This document shows, piece by piece, positions 1 to 10,765 of a stretch of 64,000 bases of DNA. The DNA is from Nautilus pompilius (taxonomy: Eukaryota > Mollusca > Cephalopoda > Nautilida > Nautilidae): positions 3,546,501-3,610,500 of the forward strand of contig JACATO010000132.1 of assembly GCA_018389105.1 (NCBI GenBank), read 5' to 3'. The notes under the pieces were generated by a model that was given only the letters and a program-made list of their open reading frames with translations, was not told where the DNA came from and did not search any database. The translations under genes were made by a program, and so were the position numbers. How positions within the stretch are numbered: position 1 is the stretch's first letter; every line of letters begins with the position of its first letter.

Positions 1-2051
1 GCTGATTAGTGCTCATACTAAATAGCATGATATTCAAGTATACACTGACGGCTCCTCAAACCAAGTAATCTACTACAGTGTGCGCTGATTAGTGCTCATA
101 CTAAATAGCATGATATTCAAGTATACACTGACGGCTCCTCAAACCAAGTAATCTACTACAGTGTGCGCTGATTAGTGCTCATACTAAATAGCATGATATT
201 CAAGTATACACTGACGGATGCTCAAACCAAGTAATCTACTACAGTGTGCGCTGATTAGTGTTCATACTAAATAGCATGATATTCAAGTATACACTGACGG
301 CTCCTCAAACCAAGTAATCTACTACAGTGTGTGCTGATTAGTGCTCATACTAAATAGCATGATATTCAAGTATACACTGACGGATGCTCAAACCAAGTAA
401 TCTAGTACAGTGTGCGCTGATTAGTGCTCATACTAAATAGCATGATATTCAAGTATACACTGACGGCTCCTCAAACCAAGTAATCTACTACATTGTGTGC
501 TGATTAGTGTTCATACTAAATAGCATGATATTCAAGTATACACTGACGGCTGCTCAAACCAAGTAATCTAGTACAGTGTGCGCTGATTAGTGCTCATACT
601 AAATAGCATGATATTCAAGTATACACTGACGGCTGCTCAAACCAAGTAATCTACTACAGTGTGCGCTGATTAGTGCTCATACTAAATAGCATGATATTCA
701 AGTATACACTGACGGCTGCTCAAACCAAGTAATCTAGTACAGTGTGCGCTGATTAGTGCTCATACTAAATAGCATGATATTCAAGTATACACTGACGGAT
801 GCTCAAACCAAGTAATCTACTACAGTGTGCGCTGATTAGTGCTCATACTAAATAGCATGATATTCAAGTATACACTGACGGCTCCTCAAACCAAGTAATC
901 TACTAGTGTGCGCTGATTAGTGCTCATACTAAATAGCATGATATTCAAGTATACACTGACGGATGCTCAAACCAAGTAATCTAGTACAGTGTGCGCTGAT
1001 TAGTGCTCATACTAAATAGCATGATATTCAAGTATACACTGACGGCTCCTCAAACCAAGTAATCTACTACAGTGTGCGCTGATTAGTGCTCATACTAAAT
1101 AGCATGATATTCAAGTATACACTGACGGATGCTCAAACCAAGTAATCTACTACATTGTGTGCTGATTAGTGTTCATACTAAATAGCATGATATTCAAGTA
1201 TACACTGACGGCTCCTCAAACCAAGTAATCTACTACATTGTGTGCTGATTAGTGTTCATACTAAATAGCATGATATTCAAGTATACACTGACGGATGCTC
1301 AAACCAAGTAATCTACTACGTGTGCTGATTAGTGTTCATACTAAATAGCATGATATTCAAGTATACACTGACGGATGCTCAAACCAAGTAATCTACTACA
1401 GTGTGCGCTGATTAGTGCTCATACTAAATAGCATGATATTCAAGTATACACTGACGGCTCCTCAAACCAAGTAATCTACTACATTGTGTGCTGATTAGTG
1501 TTCATACTAAATAGCATGATATTCAAGTATACACTGACGGATGCTCAAACCAAGTAATCTACTACATTGTGTGCTGATTAGTGTTCATACTAAATAGCAT
1601 GATATTCAAGTATACACTGACGGCTCCTCAAACCAAGTAATCTACTACATTGTGTGCTGATTAGTGTTCATACTAAATAGCATGATATTCAAGTATACAC
1701 TGACGGATGCTCAAACCAAGTAATCTACTACAGTGTGTGCTGATTAGTGTTCATACTAAATAGCATGATATTCAAGTATACACTGACGGATGCTCAAACC
1801 AAGTAATCTACTACAGTGTGCGCTGATTAGTGCTCATACTAAATAGCATGATATTCAAGTATACACTGACGGCTCCTCAAACCAAGTAATCTACTACATT
1901 GTGTGCTGATTAGTGTTCATACTAAATAGCATGATATTCAAGTATACACTGACGGATGCTCAAACCAAGTAATCTACTACAGTGTGTGCTGATTAGTGCT
2001 CATACTAAATAGCATGATATTCAAGTATACACTGACGGCTGCTCAAACCAA
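1..2051. repeat. 83-bp satellite array, about 25 monomers
   Basis: Head-to-tail copies begin at 1, 84, 167, 250 and so on. Each is 83 bp and opens with GCTGATTAGTG. Two monomers are short: the one at 831 is 81 bp and the one at 1244 is 80 bp. Copies are nearly identical and differ mainly at three diagnostic places: GCTCAT or GTTCAT near the start, GGCTCC, GGATGC or GGCTGC in the middle, and GTGTGC, GTGTGT or TTGTGT at the end. The array starts at or before the window edge and stops inside the 25th monomer near 2051. The low divergence suggests recent expansion or active homogenisation. No long open frame runs through it. The unit is not a known family that I can name. Confidence 0.97.
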
Positions 2052-2596
2052 ATAGTACACGAATCCGATCCTCATCGACCGAAAGCTGCTTGTATCTTAC
2101 TTTCTTAAATGATTAGCAGACAGTTGCATCTATTCCTTAACTCGCAATACCGAGACTTCTGATATAATCTTTGAAGAAAGCTCCTTCACCAGAATGGAGG
2201 TATTTCCAAAGCAAATCAATAAACAATTATGGTTTTAAATTCTTTCCGTTGCGACTCTCTCAGAAACGAGCGCGGAGGGAAGATTGGGTTGAAAATAGCG
2301 CCCGGTTTAAGAGGAGTCTGCACTGAACGTTCTCCCAGCCTGTCTCTTCGGTGGATGCCGACTTTCGGAAGACACGCCATTCAAAGTAAACACTGTCGCC
2401 ATTATTAATCTATCTTCTGTAAATTAAGATGCTTTCATGGAACAAAATTTTGCACTGTAATGATACTAAAATTAACTTTTAAAGTTGAACATCATATTCT
2501 ATTGATTATCAGTTAAACCATTTATTATAATTTATTTCAAACGTTTACGAATCTTCTACTTAATTTTTTTTTTAATCGTAAAATTAGAGCTTGTTT
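2052..2596. other. Spacer between satellite and minisatellite
   Basis: This 0.5-kb stretch shows no open frame worth calling, no tRNA-like box and no inverted repeat. It is AT-rich from about 2430 onward. It simply separates the two tandem arrays. Confidence 0.6.
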
Positions 2597-3105
2597 CTGT
2601 CACATCACGTAACCTCTACTGAGGTAAAGCCACGTTCTGTATCACACTATGTGACGCCTACAGAGAGAAAGCCGCGTTCTGTGTCACACCGCGTGACGCC
2701 TACAGAGAGAAAGCCACGTTCTGTGTCACACCGCGTGACGCCTACAGAGAGAAAGCCACTTTCTGTGTCACACCGCGTGACGCATACAGAGAGAAAGCCG
2801 CGTTTTGTGTCACACCGCGTGACGCCTACAGAGATAAACCGCGTTTTGTGTCACACCGCGTGACGCCTACAGAGAGAAACCACTTTCTGTGTCACACCGC
2901 GTGACGCATACAGAGAGAAAGCCACATTTTGTGTCACACCGCGTGACGCCTAAAGAGAGAAAGCCACGTTCTGTGTCACACCGCGTGACGTCTACAGAGA
3001 GAAAGCCACGTTCTGTGTCACACCGCGTGACGCCTACAGAGAGAAAGCCGCGTTTTGTGTCACACCGCCTGACGCCTACAGAGAGAAAGCCGCGTTTCGG
3101 AAAAT
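2597..3105. repeat. 42-bp minisatellite, about 12 copies
   Basis: The unit reads approximately GTGTCACACCGCGTGACG followed by CCTACAGAGAGAAAGCC and CGTTCT or CGTTTT. Each unit holds the inverted pair GTCAC-ACCGC-GTGAC, so single strands could form a small hairpin. The unit is 14 codons long, so open frames appear on both strands with a repeating SHRVTPTERKPRSV-type peptide. These frames are a by-product of the period. Two units around 2836 and 2875 each lack one base, which shifts the frame, and the flanks give no start context, so I do not call a protein. The core TGACG-CCTACAGAGAGA resembles the TGACGTCAGTACAGAGAGA unit of the array at 36968-37165. Confidence 0.93.
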
Positions 3106-4486
3106 TACTCACAGAATATAATTCTGTGCCTTTGTCGGGCTGAGAATCTGGCAACACAGACGGAAACCGATATTACAAGCAACGTATATTCAATTTCAAA
3201 TTATAGCTAATTAGCGAAGCTACTGACAATCTCTCAATCACGAGTTCGGAAGTCCAACTGGCTCAACAACAGCAGCAGCAGCTTCTTTCCTTCCCGTAGC
3301 TTAATGATGTTTGCCGATTTCAGATAGTTTTGGTTTTGAGGGAACAAGTCGGAGGGTTTCATTGTTTGGACATTTTGTGCTAACAGAAGTAAATAAGGTA
3401 AAATTATTCCGAGTTGTTTTCGAGTTAATTTTAAAATCTTTATAATTCAAAAAAAGAAACAAAACAAGTGAATGCGTTCATTTAATTACACATTTAAAAA
3501 GCAACCTTCAAATGAAGAAAGGATCTGTCTCTGTTATTGGATGGTTTGTGGACATCCGAACGATATTTAAGCTAATGCAGCTTCAAAACGCAGAATAATC
3601 TGGAAAGACGGAGCCCTCCATCAGTATTTCCGACGAGTCATCATCCCAGGTTTAGTACCGCAGTCATTTAGAATTTCAAAGAATAATTTTAAAATTTCCC
3701 AATAATAAAAAAAAAATGTTTTGATAAATTTGTTAGGCCCACCCTCCGAATCCTCGCAGCTTTTTCTGAAGATCGTTTGGAATAATTTATCACTCATATT
3801 GGATGTCTTTTTTATTTCCTTGAAGTGACTTAAATGACATTCTTTGATTCTTAACCTGTGTTGCCACCAAGAAGTCTGCAATCCCAGATATTAATGGCAG
3901 CAAGATTGACATCGAAAATTTGCCAGTTGACAACAGAATTCTACCGGGAGCAAAAATATGTGCTCTTCCTTTTCCTAAATAATCAATTCTTCCTCTCTCT
4001 CTCTCTCTCTTAGTTTCTCCTCATTGCTGTTAATTGTCGCAACTCCGGTTCTGGAAACGGACAGAAGTAATTAAATGATCGTGTGACGTAGATAGTTAAA
4101 TCGCGTTCTTAATTAGAAATTATAGCACTTTTGATCTTTGGCGAATTATTTCTTAAATAAGACGAATTAAGAGAAGTTGTATCGTAGTTCTGTTTTACAT
4201 AAACCACGCTGTAAATTAAGCCCGGTAGCTGCCAGAATGACAGCTCGGAGTTGAGACATTCGTTCAATTTAAAATAAAACAAAAAAAAAAAACTTTGGCT
4301 GGAAAAATCAAACCATCGCTGGTATCTTCCCGCACTACAAGTCAGACTGTCTCTGAGTCGATCGTGTGATGGTGTTTTTAGCATTTTCTGTAATATTTGA
4401 GAAAGATATTGTCGGGAAATAAACAGTCAGGTCTGTTGGGGCAGTAGCTATTCTTTCCGGTTTCTATAGGCCCATAACTTCGCGAT
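3106..4486. other. Unannotated AT-rich stretch
   Basis: No domain-like frame, tRNA box or paired repeat was seen. A short CT run of about nine dinucleotides lies at 3993-4010, and A-runs occur near 3710 and 4280. Frames of 80-90 codons at 3621-3881 and 4109-4384 (minus) have no recognisable motif and are low-complexity in places. Confidence 0.5.
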
Positions 4487-4560
4487 GACGGTCGCCGTAG
4501 CCTAGTGAAGACCTGTCGTGGACAGATCCCAGATCGAGTCCAGGTCTCTGTTGTTGCCAG
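4487..4560 (+). repeat. tRNA-like SINE head, degenerate
   Basis: The segment contains TAGCCTAGTGA, close to a Pol III A box, and about 35 bp later AGATCGAGTCC, close to a B box. The spacing fits a tRNA-derived promoter. No cloverleaf can be completed, so this is more likely an old SINE head than a tRNA gene. The shared SINE body seen in other copies of this window is not obvious downstream. Confidence 0.35.
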
Positions 4561-5399
4561 TTAAATTAATTTGCCTTAGATTTCGCTTGAGGGGGGGAGG
4601 GGGAGGAATTAAAACAACGTGCGGTCTAATATCCGAGAACATTACAAGGATACGGAGTAACTGCATTTTATGTCTGACTCTTGTCATTTAGCCGGGTAAT
4701 TCTGAAGGTCTGGTGATATTGGTGGGCGCATGCGCGCAAACACAGACGGTCTCCTCTTTAAATTCACTTTAATGTTTAATATAAGAAAACCAGTGCGTTA
4801 AAAAATTCTTCCTATGTATGCCAAGCTTTTTAAAGATGTTCTCCGCCTGCTCCTTCTTAAAGAGCGTAAATACTTTAAAACAAGTGAAAAAATCGGGTTG
4901 TTTTACCATTTATTTTTTAAAATGTTATCACGACGTCCAAAGAATCTGATCTGAAGAATTAGCTTTTATTTGCGTATTCGCAGCAACGAGGGTCGCTTCC
5001 ACTAACAAGTGATAGAAAGATGGGATCTTGTCGATATGTTCGATCTGTGGAGATGAAGATCGTTTAACGACAAAGTTGTACAACATCGATTTTCGGCTTA
5101 TGGCGACGGCAGAGACTTGACAGTGATGTGCCGGGGGTCAGGTGCGACGTAACCCTGTGACCTCTACTGCATGCTCTTGTTTGACGGCAGAATTAGGTCA
5201 CGGGTGCGGTAACACGAGATTTCAGTACTTACCATTAGCGGTATTCGTGCGCCTCCTTCAGGCACCAGAGGGTAGCCGGACAATTCTTGCCTCCATTGCG
5301 AGATGACTTTTGCGCGACTACTCAGAAAAGGTTTCTACGAGAACGGTATTTTGGGTGGGGATGTGGGAGGAGACAGGAGCGCACAGAAGGAAAAAAAAA
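4561..5399. other. Unannotated stretch
   Basis: A G-run lies at about 4591-4605, and there is AT-rich sequence to about 4960 and mixed sequence after it. No coding signal, repeat or paired structure was recognised. Confidence 0.45.
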
Positions 5400-5508
5400 C
5401 AGGGACCGAGCTACGAAAGAGAGGCATGAACCAAACCGAAATTCGAACTCGGGCCCTTCATTTGCCTCAATACAGTTTCTAACCACCGGACCGCCGCGCC
5501 GCCCAGCG
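5400..5508 (-). repeat. tRNA-derived SINE copy
   Basis: Read on the minus strand, the copy has a GGCGGTCCGGTGGTTAG-like A-box region, then the B-box-like GAGTTCGAATTTCGG, then TTGGTTCATGCCTCTC. The last block matches the common TTGGTTTGGC...CTCTC body of the copies at 13097, 25533 and 40411. The flanking minus-strand frame gives the peptide GGPVVRNCIEANEGPEFEF, which is simply a SINE head translated. The copy is diverged and truncated at the 3' side, where an A-run (5392-5400 on the plus strand) may mark a tail. Confidence 0.6.
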
Positions 5509-5618
5509 CCTTGTAACATCAACTCTTTGAAGGAAATAAATTCCGTTGTCATTATCGCCGACTGGAATTTTCTGTCGTAGGCAGGTTTCTTTTCTAGCGA
5601 CGATGCCGAGTTGCGCGA

Positions 5619-5675
5619 CAGAGAGAGAGAGGGAGAGAGATGGAGAAATGGAGAGATGGAGAGATGGAGAGCAGC
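5619..5675. repeat. GA-rich simple repeat
   Basis: GAGAGA dinucleotides grade into four TGGAGAGA-type 9-bp steps. It is a purine-only stretch on the plus strand. Confidence 0.85.
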
Positions 5676-6260
5676 TTCGGTCGACGTCGCTCGGAACGGA
5701 GATGGAAGAAACTCTCGGTTCAGCCGCGCAGAGAGTTCCAGCTGACGTTTGCCGCTCCTCTGGAAATGCGGGGAAGAGGCGATCCCCGATCTCGCGTTCC
5801 TGAAGCTTGACAGTGAGTTTAAAGAAAGGGGATCTCCTTATGCTGAACGCTAATACTTTCGTTAACTGTCAGCGCGAGAGCTGGGACGGCTCGCGCCCGG
5901 ACCCAGACATCACCGGTGAAAGCCCCGACGGGTCCTTAAAACATGTGTGGCGGGGCTGGTCGGGGCACGAGCCCAGAGAGAATAACTGCGGTGTTTCTGC
6001 AAGGGGTCCGGCGATGGCCGTTCTAACTCTCCCTCCCTCCGGTTATTAGTGAACACCCGGCCCCATGAGGCGCTGAAGGAGAAGATGCCTGAACCCGCCG
6101 GAAGGCGGCGTGCACGAGCGCAGTAAAGGTATCATAGGTCAGTAGAAGTAACTTCACCGTGTTCCATCAAAGGTTCTCCAGTTCTGGCTACCGTAATCCA
6201 TGTCGTCTGTTTTTAAAAGGGGCCTTCAGCGGGGTCTTTGTATTGTAAATATTGGGAGAA
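5676..6260. other. CpG-containing GC-rich stretch
   Basis: The block from about 5680 to 6120 is clearly richer in G, C and CpG than its neighbours. It could be a small CpG island or simply GC-rich unique DNA. An open frame at 5807-6049 (80 codons) has no recognisable domain and is not called. No TATA box or splice signal stands out. Confidence 0.4.
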
Positions 6261-6261
6261 A

Positions 6262-6392
6262 CCCCCGCAGCAGGCCGGTTGGTGAAGAAGAGCGAGCAAA
6301 AACCACGCTAGAGAAGTACGCCCGAGACCGGGATTCGGACTAGGGTCCCCTCAGCCTGGAAGTCCAGTAGGGTAACCACGGGACCGCCAATG
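6262..6392 (-). repeat. tRNA-derived SINE copy
   Basis: On the minus strand the copy reads GGCGGTCCCGTGGTTACC (A-box side), then GGACTTCCAGGCTGAGGG (anticodon-arm region), then CTAGTCCGAATCCCGG (B-box side). A further body follows with GCGTACTTCTC, GCTCGCTCTTCTTC and a region ending in GGGTTTCTCCC. This is the clearest tRNA-like head in the window. It has no acceptor-stem pairing and runs on into a non-tRNA body, so I call a SINE, not a tRNA gene. Confidence 0.62.
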
Positions 6393-7084
6393 GAAGGCAC
6401 TATAGAGTAGACTGTAGTATAGAATACAACTAAGGTATACTATAGTATAATATAGTACATAAAGGGTATTCATAATTCATACTGTTTAGTATAGTAAAAA
6501 TACAGTGTAGCAAAGTACAGTGGTATTGCATCTTTCTTGTAATTATTAAATTTTACTCCTTTTTCTTAAGTTCTCCTGTTCGTTCACAAAAGTTAACAGA
6601 GTAAAAGAAAGAGTAGAACAGTATTCAAAAAGCCCCATACAAGACCAAGACAAAGATGTATTATTATAGGTTTTCATGTAGAACAACAGTATTCAGGTGA
6701 TGAGTGGATATTAAATAACGTACAGTCGACAGAAAACTGTCCTGCTGTGGCCTCCAATGGTTGGGGTTTGTACACTAGAAAATATCCGAAAAGATCAATG
6801 TTTTTAGTTAGGTTTGTGTTCCTAGGCCCATTGTTAAATGGCGAGATTAAACCTAACAAACGTCTTTGCTGCTTCCCGCCGTCTTCAAGAACGAGAGCAT
6901 TTTTCGAAAGATGCACAGCGAACGTAGCGAATCGGCGGGAGCCGATGTCCTCTGTCGTCTTTTTTTTTTGAGATTATTAGCGGAATATTTAAAATTTTTG
7001 TCTAATTTTACTTGTCCTTCGTTCTGTACTTTGCATCCTGGATCAGATAGTTTTGTTTTTCTACGTTACTGCTGACGTGAAGAA
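6393..7084. other. Stretch with TATAGTA-type low complexity
   Basis: From about 6400 to 6520 the words TATAGTA and TAGTATA recur many times without a strict period, giving many short palindromes. The remainder (6520-7080) is ordinary AT-rich DNA. Frames at 6674-6916 (minus) and 6747-6971 (plus) overlap each other and show no domain. Confidence 0.5.
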
Positions 7085-7136
7085 TCTCTCTCCTCTCTCA
7101 TCTCTCTCTCTCTCTCTCTCTGTAGTGACGTCACCT

Positions 7137-7211
<75 letters not shown>
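7085..7211. repeat. (CT)n microsatellite interrupted by TGACGTCA
   Basis: Polypyrimidine CT repeats flank a short interruption at 7121-7136 that holds the palindrome TGACGTCA at 7126-7133. Read on the minus strand the interruption gives TGACGTCACTACAGAGAGAG, almost the unit of the array at 36968-37165. The apparent ER-rich reading frames here are repeat translations. Confidence 0.95.
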
Positions 7212-7212
<1 letters not shown>

Positions 7213-8071
7213 AATAAGCAAGCTGTGCGCAATAATTTGAATGCAGGTGTGTCTTGAAATCTTGGCAGGTGACAGCAAACTCATCTGACGTCGGTTTTCG
7301 AGCAGGTGAAAGACAGGTCCGTACATCGCCCCAGCTCCGCGTGTTTCGCATTAAGAGTGTTGACTAAATGGACACCCGGTTCGGCACAGATGCTGGCCAG
7401 AGATTCTAGGCCGGGACATAAGCGAGGTAAAAGCTGGCGCGGTGTAGAGAGGATTAAGCGCTTCAGGCCGACTTATATCAGACAACAGATCTCACTTTCT
7501 AATGATATGGAGGTAGACGCCCCTTCCCTACTTCTATTAGCTGATGATAATCAAACAAGAAAATCAAGTATTGTGTTCAGTAGTTGAGAAGTTTCTCTCT
7601 TTTGGCCGATTTGATTCGGATGTTTCCCATGGGTATTAAACTTTTAGTTTTATCGACCTGTAGCGGCGACACCTTACCTGGGAGGTTATCACGGACTCAC
7701 CCAGCTGATGTGTGATGTTCTAGGGCAGATCAGAGCTTTATACACAGCAAGATAATGTAGCACAGTGAAAGTAGACTACAAAATACAAGGTAGTAATATT
7801 CACTTTGATTCTGTGTTTAAATAAAATAATTCTAACGTTAAAACTATCTGTTGTGGGTTTTTTAAACAAAGTATTATGTGAATAAATAGGGGGCGGTGAA
7901 CACTTCAAGCTGCTTCGATGTACGAGTGAGTTAGTGGACGGGCCTCCTCGTTCACGCGGTGTACGCTCGTGGCGCTAGTGACCAAGCAAAAAATATGGCC
8001 GCGCAGTTGTCCGTGTGCACCACAGAAGGAGCCGCGGTCTGGTGCTTCGCCAACCGAAATCCACCGGAGAA
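7212..8071. other. Unannotated stretch upstream of mariner remnant
   Basis: The frame at 7306-7587 (93 codons) shows no recognised domain. The part from about 7890 to 8070 has a composition like the mariner remnant that follows and may be more of it, but I could not align it. Confidence 0.4.
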
Positions 8072-8340
8072 TGTTGTCACAATGAGACACCACGCAGTGC
8101 TCGGGCGACCATCGAGACACTTCGAACAGACCTGCTCTTTAAGTCCGTATCGCACCCTCGCCACAGTCTGAATTTCCCCCATCAGATTATCGTCTCTTTA
8201 GAACCCCAGACGGTTATCTTCGAAATTCGAACATTTCCCTGTGGCCACGAGATCCAACGGGCGGCCACAAAAGCTTATATCCCGAAATTCGGGAAATGTT
8301 GACTACAGGTGTTTCAAAACAAGGGGACTACGTAATAAGT
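8072..8340 (+). pseudogene. mariner transposase, C-terminal remnant
   Basis: Translation from 8072 gives CCHNETPRSARATIETLR, which fits the mariner block around the second catalytic aspartate (family form HDNARPHSA-xx-TIETL). Here the HDNA is degraded to HNET. SVSHPRHSLNFPH follows, a decayed form of the family's LSHPPYSPDLAPSD, and then FPCGHEIQRAATK, matching the C-terminal basic region. After a TGA at 8300-8302 and a frame change, QGDYVIS at 8320-8340 matches the typical C-terminal QGDYVEK. No terminal inverted repeats were located and the N-terminal half was not recognised, so this is an old, truncated and inactive copy. It is a plain cut-and-paste DNA transposon of the Tc1/mariner superfamily. 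Confidence 0.68.
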
Positions 8341-8653
8341 GATACCTGGTCACTTACTCGTTCTATTTAGGAACCACCTTTACTTTCTGAGCCATCCTCG
8401 TACGATTAAAATTAAAACAAATAAGTCTGCTGTTCTTAAAAGTCGTACAAATTTTATTGTAATCAACTACTTGCTACAGTAGTAAGTAGCTGATCTTCTA
8501 TACCTGTTTTAAGGCATTACAAAATCAGCTAATTATTATTGGCTGCAATGAATTAATTTCCTACAAACCCTTACACAACTTGCTTGCTCGCAATATAATG
8601 CACCAACACAAGAATATGGCACGTAGAATATCCAAAATCAGCATTCTAGCAAC
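8341..8653. other. Unannotated AT-rich stretch
   Basis: The first part may still belong to the 3' end of the mariner copy. Nothing else was recognised. Confidence 0.4.
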
Positions 8654-8690
8654 GTTATTATTATTATTATTATTTTATTATTATTATTAG
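8654..8690. repeat. (ATT)n microsatellite
   Basis: About twelve ATT trinucleotides with one single-base interruption. Confidence 0.95.
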
Positions 8691-10330
8691 ACTGACCTAA
8701 AATATCGAAAACACAGTAGTCTTAGACATCATGCCATACATTCTTTAGATTTCTTAGTTTAACTATAGTTCACAAATTCTTTGATTTAATTAAGGTTATT
8801 TCACGATTCGAGTGTTTGTTTACACCATTTTCACCTTTCCGAAATCTACAGGTGATAACGGCAATAGGTGTGGAAAGTTAGCTATATTTAGACCATTCCC
8901 TTTTGATATATCGTTTTTAATGTTTTTTGAGATTTCTTTATTGTCTCTTATAAACATCTTTATATTAACCCTTTTTTTTCATGCTCGGTTGCATCCTCCC
9001 AGAAAGACCATTCAGCACAGATGCTTTTATTAAGTTAAGTCAGTTTTCCACGTGTAACAAGGTCACCGAAGATAACATTCAAATTACTTTTGTTTTAATC
9101 ACATTTTAGATTATTTTTTTCTCTTTTAAAAAACAAACGTCGGCACCAGCAACAGGCGATAAATAGAGAATGGCTTTACCACTCGGCCCCCTTTTTTAAC
9201 CTTAAGTATCATATCAATTTGATGTATTCAATGTAGGTCGTTCTCAGGGGAATCGTCCGACCGCTATTTCTCCGATATCGATCGACTTCTGTTGGTTTGC
9301 CGCTTCGCCATAAAGAAGTCTCCAGTCGAATAAAGACTCAATTAGGATATTTACCATGCATTTATTTCCTAGGCTAAGATTTAGAATTCAAACGTGGCGC
9401 AATGACAGCCAAATTACTACGTCAAGTAACTGACCTACAGAGGATTTAAAGAGATCTGCAAACCGGAACTGGAAGTGGCTGGATGAATGAGTAAGTTAAC
9501 GGCAAGCCTGACCAATCTGAACGACTTTCCGCCGACTGCGCCCTTTATTTTTGGCGGTTTTTTTTTTAAAATAGAGTGATAATAAAACTGATCAATCAGC
9601 GTGTCCTGGGAATAAACTCCCGACTTTCCGTTTGTCAGGGGATGTCAAGAAGCAGAATTAAGGGTTCAGCCTGCAAGTGATTTCCGTTTTGTAGGGTTCA
9701 TTATTAAACTTGCATTTAAATTGATCTGTTTGCTCTACGAAAAATTTAACTACTTTATTCGTCATAATTTGAAAATCTTCCGGTTGATGGATAAAGGTAA
9801 ACATGATAAGGTGCTAATGGGTAGTTTGGGGAACTATTAAGGGCAGTCAGTGATTAGATTAAACTGTAATTTCCAGTAAGAGTTGTCTCCCATCGATCTC
9901 TAATGACCACCGCATCCGGAATCTATGGATGCTCGATCAACCTTTTTAAAAATGTTAGATTTGAAGATGATGCGGCTCCGGTATTCCGACATTGTAACCG
10001 CGGTGTCTGGTCGCCACACGTGTCGCGCCCAGGTTGTTCCGGAACAACCGAATTGGATCAAAGTTACGCAATCAGGTTATCGGGTCCAGCAGCAGCCATG
10101 GTCATAAACATACTCGACACATCAGCTGAAGCGGAGGGCGGGCGCTATTTAAGCTAAAGCTTTATGCTAGGGTTCCAGTGAACCAGGGAATCCCGGCCCA
10201 CAGCGTTACACTGCCCTCAACAAATTTACCGACCCGTTTCGCGCAGTTCGCAGTCCTGTCAATCGGCTCTTGACGGAATCAGACCGAGACTCGTCATTTA
10301 AGGAAGCGGTTTCGTAGCATTCTTGAACCC
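8691..10330. other. Unannotated AT-rich stretch
   Basis: No coding, tRNA-like or transposon signal was recognised in this 1.6 kb. Short frames at 8812-9033 and 9903-10157 lack motifs. The base composition becomes more balanced and CpG-containing after about 9880. Confidence 0.45.
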
Positions 10331-10765
10331 GACAAGCTTTGTGACAGGCGGCGAATCAGTTCTGCAGGGGGAGAAGGGGTCTTGCCGGGTGATTTGGGGG
10401 GGGAGAGGGTTCTGGTTTTCGTGCGATCAAGAAAGAAACTCGCCGTTCATTCTAAATCCGCATTCCACTTGTCACCGGCCGCCATCACATCTCCCCCACG
10501 ACGCACGTATCCGCTTCCCCCCCTCCCCACTACCAACGAAAACTTTTCCCCTATTATTGCAAAATGGCGCAGAGGGGACAAAAGCCGCTGCGGAATGTTT
10601 TACAAGTTCCTATCTCTCCATATTCTCCCGCTGTTTCAGCCGTTTTATTGGCGGCAGCCAGGGGGCGCGCGCGGTCGGGGAGATCTTGAGATCGCGAGAT
10701 GGCGAACGACCGCGCCGACGGAAGTCTCGATAAGCCCTATCTATACTGCTCACCTGGCCACTAGG
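10331..10765. promoter_or_regulatory. GC/CpG-rich block, possible CpG-island promoter
   Basis: The block is visibly richer in G, C and CpG than the flanks. It holds a G-run at 10394-10403, the YY1-like AAAATGGCG at 10561, a reversed CCAAT box (ATTGG) near 10646, and AGGGGGCGCGCGCGG near 10660, which shares the AGGGGGCGC core of CTCF sites. Two overlapping open frames (136 and 138 codons, in different frames) cover it. Both are proline/arginine-rich without a domain and look like by-products of GC content. There is no firm start site or splice junction, so the regulatory reading is an inference. Confidence 0.25.

Noticed and set aside
1-2051. CRISPR-like array
   Set aside because: The repeats are contiguous 83-bp monomers with no unique spacers; this is a eukaryotic satellite.
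2591-3157. Repeat proteins with SHRVTPTERKP units on both strands
   Set aside because: The 42-bp unit is a multiple of three, which keeps frames open by itself. Single-base losses shift the frame midway and there is no promoter or splice context.
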